A DNA stretch of 64,000 nt from Shewanella sp. SNU WT4 (GTDB lineage Bacteria > Pseudomonadota > Gammaproteobacteria > Enterobacterales > Shewanellaceae): positions 2,914,001 to 2,978,000 of the forward strand of contig NZ_CP041151.1 of assembly GCF_006494715.1 (NCBI RefSeq), written 5' to 3'. Position numbers and translations under genes: made by a program. The notes under the pieces are model-generated. The model was not told the origin of the DNA. It did no database searches and was given only the letters and a program-made list of their open reading frames with translations. Of this stretch, positions 57,417 through 64,000 are shown piece by piece (position 1 is the stretch's first letter; every line of letters starts with the position of its first letter).

Positions 57417-59042
57417 CTAATATCTACAAGGTGCAAAAATATCGAGTTGGCTCTGATAGACAGTGGTTTTTACATTCATAAGTCCTAGCAAACTGTCGAA
57501 CAAATTGTCGTGGGAAAAGCCGCCCTGTTCTGCTCGCTGTGCAACACAAGTCATGTTCAACTGATTATCTTGGCTAAAGTCATTAGATACCCAAGCCAGC
57601 ATTGGTACGCTAGTTTGTTCTTTCGGTGCAATACTATAGGGCGCACCATGTAAATACATGCCCTTTTCACCCAAAGACTCACCATGGTCAGAGAGATACA
57701 GCATTGCAGTATCGAACATATCCTGCTTACCTTTTAATTTATTCACCACTTCACTGAGAATAAAATCCGTATATAGAATAGTGTTGTCGTAGGTGTTAAT
57801 CAGTTCTTCTTTACTGCAATTCTGGATATCACTGCGCGGACAATCCGGTATAAATTTACGATGCTCTGGCGGGTATCTAAGATAATAAGTTGGTCCATGA
57901 CTACCAATGATATGCAAAAAAATTACTGTATCTTGACTTGGTGCTACTGCCAGAATTTTATCTAATTTGTTGAGCAATACTTGGTCAAAACAATATTGGC
58001 CAGAACACAGCTTCGGATCACTCTTCAAATCTATCGTGAGATTTTCAACCTGATCACACACACCTTTACAGCCAGAATCATTATCAAACCACTGTACTTT
58101 TATACCACTATGACTTAACACATCAATCACTGTGTCTTGAGCATTAGCACGGCGAGGATCATAGTCTGCCCGCCCCATTCGTGAAAACATACAGGGTAGA
58201 GACACCGCCGTGGCCGTGCCGCATGAGCTAGTATCGTTAAACGCAATCAGCCCCTGATTTTGGGTATGAGCATTGGTTGGCTTGTTATATCCATAATATT
58301 GATAGCTCATTGAGCGCGCAGTTTCACCCACAACAAACACTAATAAGTTAGGTTTAGTGTTCGGGTTACGACTGGCATTCTTCGCATCTAGGCCAAGTTG
58401 TTGGTATTCCATGGGCGTCTGCAAATAGTGCTCATTGAGATATTTAGATGCACTACTGACAAAATAGGTAGGGACAATGTAACGCCTTAACTCACTGTTT
58501 TTTCGACCAAATGCAGCATAATCTTGATAGTAAAAAAAGGCGACTATCCCAATGCCAACGAACATTAGCAGCATAAAGGCTAATTTATGCAATAACTCCT
58601 TAAAAAAGGGCTGATAATGAATATCGGCCTTATAAATAAGATATGACGGTAATAGCCCAGTCAGCAGTAGATTGGTAATTGATGCAAGATTTACATACAT
58701 CAATGCTTCAGCAGGATGTGTTTGAAACGTGTTTTCGATCATGCCGTAGTCAAATACGACATTGTATTGATAGGCGGCAAAAAATACACTTGAGGAAAGT
58801 AACGTCAATACAATGAAAAAGGGCTTCAGCAGGTATTTGACGGTAAAAATTGAAAACAAAAAACTCAGCGCAAATGTTAAAAATAGCGGCATAGATGCGA
58901 TGAAAAGGGGATCGACTTCTGGTTGTTTTTCAATTCCTTTTCGCACTATACCAAAGAGAGGTAGATTGAAAATGGCAACATAAAACAACGCAGTGATGAA
59001 AGTGAATTGGTTAACCGATAACGTCTTAAATCTAGAAATCAC
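57417..59042 (-). CDS. eptA: Phosphoethanolamine-lipid A transferase, EptA/MCR-4-type
   Basis: A 541-residue inner-membrane enzyme that adds phosphoethanolamine to lipid A and so lowers binding of polymyxins. Five N-terminal helices (about residues 10-170) precede a periplasmic alkaline-phosphatase fold. All expected active-site residues are visible: Glu240 (VVGETARSM), nucleophile Thr278 (SCGTATAVSLPC), His382 (GSHGPTYY), Asp452-His453 (YLSDHGESLGEK) and His465 (YLHGAPY), with paired cysteines. From memory the whole chain looks like plasmid-borne MCR-4. The start is GTG behind AAGGGA. IS21 element 2 ends 15 bp after its stop and an IS256 fragment begins 26 bp before its start. Confidence 0.93.
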   Translation of the reverse strand: MISRFKTLSVNQFTFITALFYVAIFNLPLFGIVRKGIEKQPEVDPLFIASMPLFLTFALSFLFSIFTVKYLLKPFFIVLTLLSSSVFFAAYQYNVVFDYGMIENTFQTHPAEALMYVNLASITNLLLTGLLPSYLIYKADIHYQPFFKELLHKLAFMLLMFVGIGIVAFFYYQDYAAFGRKNSELRRYIVPTYFVSSASKYLNEHYLQTPMEYQQLGLDAKNASRNPNTKPNLLVFVVGETARSMSYQYYGYNKPTNAHTQNQGLIAFNDTSSCGTATAVSLPCMFSRMGRADYDPRRANAQDTVIDVLSHSGIKVQWFDNDSGCKGVCDQVENLTIDLKSDPKLCSGQYCFDQVLLNKLDKILAVAPSQDTVIFLHIIGSHGPTYYLRYPPEHRKFIPDCPRSDIQNCSKEELINTYDNTILYTDFILSEVVNKLKGKQDMFDTAMLYLSDHGESLGEKGMYLHGAPYSIAPKEQTSVPMLAWVSNDFSQDNQLNMTCVAQRAEQGGFSHDNLFDSLLGLMNVKTTVYQSQLDIFAPCRY

Positions 59043-59068
59043 AAAAATCCCTTTTTTGTTAAAAAAAC

Positions 59069-59759
59069 GAGGGCGTTCAAAATTCTGTGTCAGGCTAATT
59101 TTTAAATTTCTAGCACGCTATCTAAACGCCCTTCAAAATAAATCGCTAACTGAGATAAACAAAGGCTCCAATTGTGGATTGGCATGGTCCATTTATCTGA
59201 GGCGTTTAATATGCCTGCATAAAGTAGCTTCAACAAGCTATTTTCATTAGGAAAAGCACCTTTGGTTTTGGTGAGCTTTCTAAATTGGCGATGTACCGCC
59301 TCAACGGCATTGGTCGTGTAAATCACTTTCCTGATATGTTCTGGGTACCTAAAATAATGGGACAAATTATGCCATTTGCGACGCCAAGAGTTGATTACCA
59401 GCGGATAAGCATCACCCCATTTGGCCTCCAGTTCGTCCAATGCCATCTCTGCGGCTTCTTTACTCACGGCTCGATACACAGGCTTTAAATCAGCCATAAA
59501 CGCTTTCTGATGTTTTGAGGCGACATACTTCATTGAGTTGCGGATCTGGTGGATAACACCTAGCTGTGTTTCCGTATTAGGGAAGATACTGGCTATCGCC
59601 TCAGGGAAACCGGTCAAGCCGTCAACACAGGCGATAAGAATATCTTTTACACCACGATTATTAAGATCGGTCAGTACGGATAGCCAGTAATTAGCGCCTT
59701 CATTTTCGGATAAATGAAGCCCTAAAATTTCCTTTTTTCCTTTCATATTAAGCGCTAAC
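59069..59759 (-). mobile_element. IS256-family element, truncated copy 3
   Basis: The end GAGGGCGTTCAAAATTCTGT and about 690 bp of the element match copy 2, in the same orientation. Similarity stops at 59,759 within the transposase gene, so the left terminal repeat is lost. One base difference from copy 2 is seen (a Cys codon became Gly in TQLGVIHQ). It lies directly upstream of eptA in the same direction. Confidence 0.9.
59102..59759 (-). pseudogene. IS256-family transposase, C-terminal fragment
   Basis: The C-terminal 218 residues of the 400-residue transposase remain, from LALNMKGKKEILGLHLSENE to the normal end. The catalytic Asp of WLDAIHYKV is gone, so the product cannot transpose. The frame happens to continue to an ATG at 59,770 outside the element. 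Translation of this frame would run toward eptA. Confidence 0.9.
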
Positions 59760-60225
59760 GAGGCTGTCACCCTCTTTCCTTATAGTATCCAAGTGAGAGT
59801 CTATACCTAATTCTTGGTTAGCTTCTTTGGTGTAATAATCTCAATCATATCGAATACAACACTTGTGATGTCCACTAAGTGGTCGATGACTTAGTCCATT
59901 GAAATATTCATCAATAGTCTCATCAATCCACTAGTCGATTAATTAGTAAAACATGTTGTTCATAGGCAAAAATCACTATTAAAAAACGCTTTTAAAGTCA
60001 GCGCATATGATTTAGCTCAGGCTATCATCACCTAACAGCACTGAGCGCCTATATAAAATCAATATAGCTTAGCTACGGCCGCAGAATGCCTCTCACTCCA
60101 TTAAAAATTAACTTTAACCACTTACACTAATTTAAGTCCTAGCACGCATCTGAATTGGCATACAAAATGCAAATATATCTCGCTGTCAATAAAAACAACT
60201 TAAATCAACACGAGAGAAAACAACG
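59760..60225. other. Spacer between the IS256 fragment and the repeat-peptide gene
   Basis: This 466-bp AT-rich stretch has no convincing gene. On the minus strand next to the IS edge a short frame reads DYYTKEANQELGIDSHLDTI, perhaps the end of a gene lost with the IS truncation. The last 100 bp must contain the promoter of the peptide gene at 60,226; a TTGGCA at 60,155-60,160 is a possible -35, but no well-spaced -10 is clear. Confidence 0.5.
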
Positions 60226-60681
60226 ATGATTAGAAAGATAGTATTAAGCTTGTCAGTGCTAGCAACTTCTGTGTCTGCTTCAATTCAGGCTCCAGTCGCA
60301 ATTGATTTATCCAATCAAACTGCCGCTCTGCCTTGGGTACGTTTCACTGAAACCGAAACTGCCGCTCTGCCTTGGGTACGTTTCACTGAAACCGAAACTG
60401 CAGCACTGCCTTGGGTGCGTTTCACTGAAACCGAAACTGCCGCTCTGCCTTGGGTGCGTTTCACTGAAACCGAAACTGCCGCCCTGCCTTGGGTACGTTT
60501 CACTGAAACCGAAACTGCCGCCCTGCCTTGGGTGCGTTTCACTGAAACCGAAACTGCCGCTCTGCCTTGGGTGCGTTTCACTGAAACCGAAACTGCCGCC
60601 CTGCCTTGGGTACGTTTCACTGAAACCGAAACTGCCGCCCTGCCTTGGGTACGTTTTAATGACAGCACAGACATTGCATAA
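60226..60681 (+). CDS. Exported tandem-repeat peptide precursor (LPWVRF units), unknown family
   Basis: A 151-residue protein I do not recognise. Residues 1-22 form a Sec signal peptide (MIRKIVLSLSVLATSVSASI then QA); a short linker (PVAIDLSNQ) follows, then nine tandem 13-residue units TAALPWVRFTETE (from residue 32), the ninth ending in NDSTDIA. Each unit has a neutral-basic hydrophobic part (ALPWVRF) and an acidic spacer (TETE), as in multi-copy peptide precursors. It has GAGAG nine bases before the ATG. The 39-bp DNA unit is open in other frames too, but all base differences among units are synonymous only in this one. A 38-residue peptide gene follows 22 bp downstream. Confidence 0.8.
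   Translation: MIRKIVLSLSVLATSVSASIQAPVAIDLSNQTAALPWVRFTETETAALPWVRFTETETAALPWVRFTETETAALPWVRFTETETAALPWVRFTETETAALPWVRFTETETAALPWVRFTETETAALPWVRFTETETAALPWVRFNDSTDIA
60319..60657 (+). repeat. Nine tandem 39-bp repeats
   Basis: Eight full 39-bp units and a ninth of 27 bp lie end to end without spacers. Only four positions vary (two Ala codons, the Val codon GTA/GTG, and the last Phe codon TTT). Each is the third base of a codon in the 60,226 frame. Confidence 0.95.
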
Positions 60682-60703
60682 ACAGCAGAGCACAGGAAAT
60701 CCC

Positions 60704-60820
60704 ATGATTACCGTGATAAAAAGAGCACTTGGGTTAAAAAAGGCTCCCCGGAAAATGGTGCAACTACCTGAAGGTTTACAGCGTTTAGAAGTCATTCCAG
60801 CCAAACGTTGGTGGAACTAG
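60704..60820 (+). CDS. Small basic peptide downstream of the repeat precursor
   Basis: A 38-codon gene with AGGAAA six bases before the ATG, reading MITVIKRALGLKKAPRKMVQ then LPEGLQRLEVIPAKRWWN. It is strongly basic (nine Lys/Arg, three acidic residues) and ends in Trp-Trp-Asn. It has no signal peptide. The 22-bp gap and the shared downstream hairpin suggest an operon with the repeat gene. It could be a partner, immunity or second precursor peptide. No family recognised. The frame is also continuous with an alternative frame of the repeats. Confidence 0.6.
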   Translation: MITVIKRALGLKKAPRKMVQLPEGLQRLEVIPAKRWWN

Positions 60821-60850
60821 TGGTGCGTTAGTCAACATTCATAACAAAGC

Positions 60851-60879
60851 AAGATAGGGAGCCATGCTCCCTATCTTTC
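60851..60879 (+). terminator. Terminator of the repeat-peptide unit
   Basis: AAGATAGGGAGC and GCTCCCTATCTT form a perfect 12-bp stem around CAT, 30 bp after the stop of the 38-residue gene, followed by only a short T stretch (TTTC). The remaining spacer to 61,069 shows no gene. Confidence 0.75.
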
Positions 60880-61069
60880 AAATAAACTACCTCTTTTATT
60901 TCATATCTTAGTGCCTTACAGCCCCTTTCCTCTAGCGACACTCTGTGCGCTCTAGGTATCTTGCAATACCTTTTGTCACTCTGACTTTGTCTATACCTAG
61001 TGCATTAAGCATACGGTGCATCAATGACACTTAAATATTAAATGGATAACCTAGGAATCAATTTGCCGC

Positions 61070-61105
61070 TAAAAATAAAAAAGCGGCCAGTGATGGCCGC
61101 TTTTT
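61070..61105 (-). terminator. Terminator of fadIJ
   Basis: GCGGCCA and TGGCCGC pair around GTGA, extended by A/T tracts on both sides; the minus strand ends in a T-rich run. It lies about 55 bp after the fadJ stop codon. Confidence 0.88.
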
Positions 61106-61158
61106 GAATAATCTAATCAACTAGTTAATGGTTATAACGTCATTGGCAGTGAATACAC

Positions 61159-63282
61159 TTAAAAGAAAGTGCGGCTGTCTTGCGCCATAGTTTTTAAGCG
61201 AGGGCATGGCGCGAAACGATCGCCAAAGGTTGCTTGGTAAGCTTCTAACTTCGCCACTACGTTCGCAATACCTAAACTATCCATGTATCTAAATGGACCA
61301 CCTAAGAATGGCGGGAAGCCGATGCCAAAGATGGCGCCAATATCACCATCCCGCGCCGAACTAATAATGCCTTCATCCAAGCAACGAGCGGCCTCATTCA
61401 ACATTTGAATAACGCAGCGCTCAGCTAAGCTCGTCATTTCCATATCGGCGCTCGGTTTAATACCGAGTACCGCATACACAGATTCATCGACTTGCTTAGC
61501 TTTTTTAGATGACTTAGCACCATAAACATAAAAACCTTTCTCATTTTTGCGCCCTTTACGGCCATCATTAATCAGGCGATCAAATGCCGCCGGCGCCATA
61601 AAGCGTTCACCCAGTTCAGTCGTTAAAATGGGAGCAATCTTAGCGCCGACATCTATGCCAACCTCATCTAATAAGGTCATAGGTCCAACAGGAAAACCGA
61701 ACTTAACTAAGGCTTTATCAAGGTGTGCCACGCTTTGCCCTTCAAGCAACAATTGCGCAGCTTCATTCATATACAAGGCTAAGATACGATTGACATAGAA
61801 ACCGGCGCCATCTTGCACCACAATCGGAGTTTTGCCTTGCTTACGCGCAAAGGCCACAGTAGTGGCAATGGTTTGTGCCGACGTGCCTTTATGGGCAATG
61901 ACTTCCACCAGCGGCATTTTTTCTACTGGCGAGAAGTAATGTAGACCAATCACATTTTCTGGACGGCTAGCCACGGCGGCAATTTGGCCAATAGGTAGCG
62001 ACGACGTATTAGAGGCAAAAATAGTCTCAGGCCCGCAATGAGCTTCAATATCTTTAACCATTTGATGCTTAAGGTTTAAGTCTTCAAATACGGCTTCAAT
62101 CACAATATCGGCATCTTTAATCCCAGAATATTGGGTGGTGGTGGTCATCAAGGCCATTATTTTATCGCGAGCGGCGACCGTCATATGACGACGTTTTACT
62201 GGCTTCTCAGTTAACTTGTAGGCATAAGCCAAAGCATTACTTAAGCCCTGCTCGTTAATATCTTTCACTCGCACTGGCACTTTGGCTTTTGAGGCTGTCA
62301 CTGAGGCAATTCCGCCGCCCATTAAGCCGCCACCTAACACCACGGCTTTCATGACTTTCTTAGGTGCTATACCATCAACCTTGATTTCTTTTTTCATTTC
62401 AGTCATGGCAAAAAATAACGCTCGCATGGCCGCTGATTCTTTGGTCATCACCAAGTTGGCAAAATGGCTGGCTTCAAATTCAAGCCCTTTGCTCATGCCT
62501 TTATCCATGCCTTGGCGCACGCAATCAATAATTTTGGCGGGCGCAGGATAATTGCCTTGGGTCTTTTTTATCACTTGCTTATGCGCTTGCTGAAAAATGA
62601 TATTGCGGCCAATACTATTGCCTTCTAATAACTTTTCCACCAAGGTTTGTTTGATTGGCTTACGCTTCTTTTTACCCGCAAGCGCCATGTTGATGGCGGT
62701 TTGAGTCAAAATAGTGACAGGTACTACATCATCCACCAGCCCCATAGTAAGCGCTTGCTTAGGGCGAATTTGCTTACCCGTCAGCATCATATCTAATGCT
62801 TTTGCTATTCCCACTAAGCGCGGCAATCTTTGAGTGCCGCCACCACCAGGCAATAAACCTAGTTGCACTTCTGGGACGCCTAACTGGGTTTTAGCATCGT
62901 CACTACACACCCGTGAATGACATGCTAAGGCAAGCTCTAAACCACCACCTAAACACGGGCCATGTATCGCAGCGACCACGGGAATATTCAAACCTTCCAG
63001 AGCGGCAAACACTTGATGACCTTCCTGTGATAAGGCTTTGGCATCAGCATAGGTTTGGCAGTTATCTAGCATGCTGATATCAGCGCCAGCCACGAATGAA
63101 TCTGGTTTACCAGAGACTAATACCAGCCCTTTAATCCGGCTATCTTGCTTAATCTCTTCAATAATTTCGTTAATTTCAAAGGCGAATTCAGATTTAAGGG
63201 TGTTCATGGTTTCACCCACAACATCCATAGTCAGTAAGGCAATGCCGTTATCTTGGCGGCTTAATGTAAATGTGTTTTCCAT
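61159..63282 (-). CDS. fadJ: Fatty acid oxidation complex alpha subunit FadJ
   Basis: A 707-residue two-domain enzyme. The N-terminal crotonase domain (enoyl-CoA hydratase) has FVAGADISMLDN and GGGLELALACHSRV; the central and C-terminal 3-hydroxyacyl-CoA dehydrogenase domain has VLGGGLMGGGIASV, IEAVFEDLNLKHQM, GLHYFSPVEKMPLVEVI and GFYVNRIL. The FadJ type is favoured over FadB because it pairs with a downstream-type thiolase FadI located upstream. I start at MENTFTLS (63,282); the frame extends to 63,336 but would overlap fadI. Confidence 0.93.
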   Translation of the reverse strand: MENTFTLSRQDNGIALLTMDVVGETMNTLKSEFAFEINEIIEEIKQDSRIKGLVLVSGKPDSFVAGADISMLDNCQTYADAKALSQEGHQVFAALEGLNIPVVAAIHGPCLGGGLELALACHSRVCSDDAKTQLGVPEVQLGLLPGGGGTQRLPRLVGIAKALDMMLTGKQIRPKQALTMGLVDDVVPVTILTQTAINMALAGKKKRKPIKQTLVEKLLEGNSIGRNIIFQQAHKQVIKKTQGNYPAPAKIIDCVRQGMDKGMSKGLEFEASHFANLVMTKESAAMRALFFAMTEMKKEIKVDGIAPKKVMKAVVLGGGLMGGGIASVTASKAKVPVRVKDINEQGLSNALAYAYKLTEKPVKRRHMTVAARDKIMALMTTTTQYSGIKDADIVIEAVFEDLNLKHQMVKDIEAHCGPETIFASNTSSLPIGQIAAVASRPENVIGLHYFSPVEKMPLVEVIAHKGTSAQTIATTVAFARKQGKTPIVVQDGAGFYVNRILALYMNEAAQLLLEGQSVAHLDKALVKFGFPVGPMTLLDEVGIDVGAKIAPILTTELGERFMAPAAFDRLINDGRKGRKNEKGFYVYGAKSSKKAKQVDESVYAVLGIKPSADMEMTSLAERCVIQMLNEAARCLDEGIISSARDGDIGAIFGIGFPPFLGGPFRYMDSLGIANVVAKLEAYQATFGDRFAPCPRLKTMAQDSRTFF

Positions 63283-63287
63283 GTGTG

Positions 63288-64000
63288 TTACTCCACCTCT
63301 AAAATCATTGCCACGCCAAGACCACCGGCTGCGCACGCTGTCGCTAACCCCAAACCGCCACCACGGCGCTTAAGTTCATGACACACTTGCGTGATAAGAC
63401 GCGTGCCTGTTGCGGCAAAAGGATGGCCGTAAGCTAACGAGCCGCCCAGCACATTAAACTTATCCATATCTATCTCACCTATGGCGCGGTTTAAGCCTAA
63501 TTTATCTTCGGCAAACTTCTTGGAGGCAAACATTTTCATATTGGCTAAGGTTTGCGCGGCAAAGGCTTCATGCATTTCGATTAAGGTTAAATCTTCAAGC
63601 TGCATGCCGGCGCGCGCTAACGCCAATGGCGTGGCATAAGATGGGCCCATTAACATATCTTGCCACACGTCAATGGCTGTAAAGGCATAGCTCTTGATAT
63701 AGCCGATTGGTTGATAACCTAACGCTTTAGCGCGGCTTTCTGTCATCATAATGATGGCTGAAGCGCCATCAGTTAAAGGCGTACTGTTGGCGGCGGTCAC
63801 TGTGCCATGACGGCGATCAAAGGCGGGTTTTAATTTGGCATAAGAGCTTAACTGCGAGTCTTGACGGATATTGTTATCTATATCAATAAACTTTTTAAAA
63901 GGTGGCACATGCGCCGTCATCACTTCTTGCTGTAATACCCCGGAAGCCCAAGTTTGGGCCGCTAAGGTATGCGAGCGGTGCGCTAATGCGTCTTGATCTT
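63288..64000 (-). CDS. fadI: Acetyl-CoA acyltransferase FadI, C-terminal part (runs off the window)
   Basis: The frame is open from the right edge, [20 protein letters not shown], and continues to the stop at 63,288. Catalytic-site segments of thiolases are visible: [18 protein letters not shown] (active-site His) and [15 protein letters not shown] (active-site Cys). Length and the SHTLAAQ pattern fit FadI, the beta subunit of the anaerobic-type beta-oxidation complex. About 200 N-terminal residues lie outside. It is five bases upstream of fadJ. Confidence 0.92.
   Translation of the reverse strand, partial: DQDALAHRSHTLAAQTWASGVLQQEVMTAHVPPFKKFIDIDNNIRQDSQLSSYAKLKPAFDRRHGTVTAANSTPLTDGASAIIMMTESRAKALGYQPIGYIKSYAFTAIDVWQDMLMGPSYATPLALARAGMQLEDLTLIEMHEAFAAQTLANMKMFASKKFAEDKLGLNRAIGEIDMDKFNVLGGSLAYGHPFAATGTRLITQVCHELKRRGGGLGLATACAAGGLGVAMILEVE

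Noticed and set aside
60319..60657. CRISPR-like array of 39-bp repeats
   Set aside because: The units are directly adjacent with no spacers, encode a constant peptide, and no cas genes are near.
60307..60804. Long minus-strand frames through the repeat array (165 and 119 codons)
   Set aside because: They are stop-free because the 39-bp unit is a multiple of three without stops on that strand; they lack ribosome sites and the unit differences are not silent in them.
1..64000. tRNA and rRNA genes
   Set aside because: I found no cloverleaf or rRNA sequence in either strand by reading; a tRNA scan would be needed to be certain.

Overview
The window is a stretch of gammaproteobacterial chromosome, most likely Shewanella and possibly S. 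frigidimarina or a close relative. The evidence is gene order (rluB-scpB-scpA-yciO-rnm beside trpEGDCFBA; asd-fimV-truA-folC-SPOR-cvpA-purF; fabB-mnmC-yfcL-aroC-prmB-smrB-sixA; fadIJ), separate trpG and trpD with fused trpCF, a polar FimV/HubP protein, and an EptA enzyme that I recognise as MCR-4-type, a lineage attributed to Shewanella. The genus rests on memory and synteny, not on a database search.

Positions 1-43,000 are ordinary core chromosome. The chromosome-segregation/RNA genes (1-3,200, minus) diverge from a classical trp operon (3,300-10,206, plus) with a TrpR-type promoter/operator, a Trp-Trp leader peptide and an attenuator. Next come yciB-yciI-xthA, a periplasmic binding protein translationally coupled to a membrane diguanylate cyclase, a GloC-type hydrolase, trhO, topB, the purF-cvpA-SPOR-folC-truA-fimV cluster, asd-pdxB, fabB, and mnmC. 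The methyltransferase half of mnmC is truncated and has lost its motifs. They are followed by yfcL, a NAD-kinase-like protein, an MFS carrier, aroC, prmB, smrB, sixA and an M16 peptidase.

Positions 43,000-61,000 are an accessory island between the M16 peptidase and fadJ. It starts with a 1421-residue beta-propeller/PAS/GGDEF/EAL sensor. An insertion-sequence pile-up follows: an IS3-type element interrupted by an IS256-family element, a 73-bp palindrome made only of the IS3-type terminal repeats and itself split by an IS21-family element, a PIN-domain toxin gene cut at that palindrome, a second IS256-family copy, a second IS21-family element, the phosphoethanolamine transferase eptA (MCR-4-like), and a third, truncated IS256-family copy ending 26 bp upstream of eptA. 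Target-site duplications can be read for both IS21 elements and for the two complete IS256 copies, so part of the order of events can be reconstructed.

At the right edge of the island (60,226-60,820) is a two-gene unit I do not recognise: a Sec-exported precursor-like protein with nine tandem 13-residue units containing LPWVRF, followed by a 38-residue basic peptide, then a strong hairpin. Every base difference among the nine DNA repeats is a synonymous third-position change. This is the best candidate for an undescribed peptide system. The window closes with fadJ and the 3' part of fadI.
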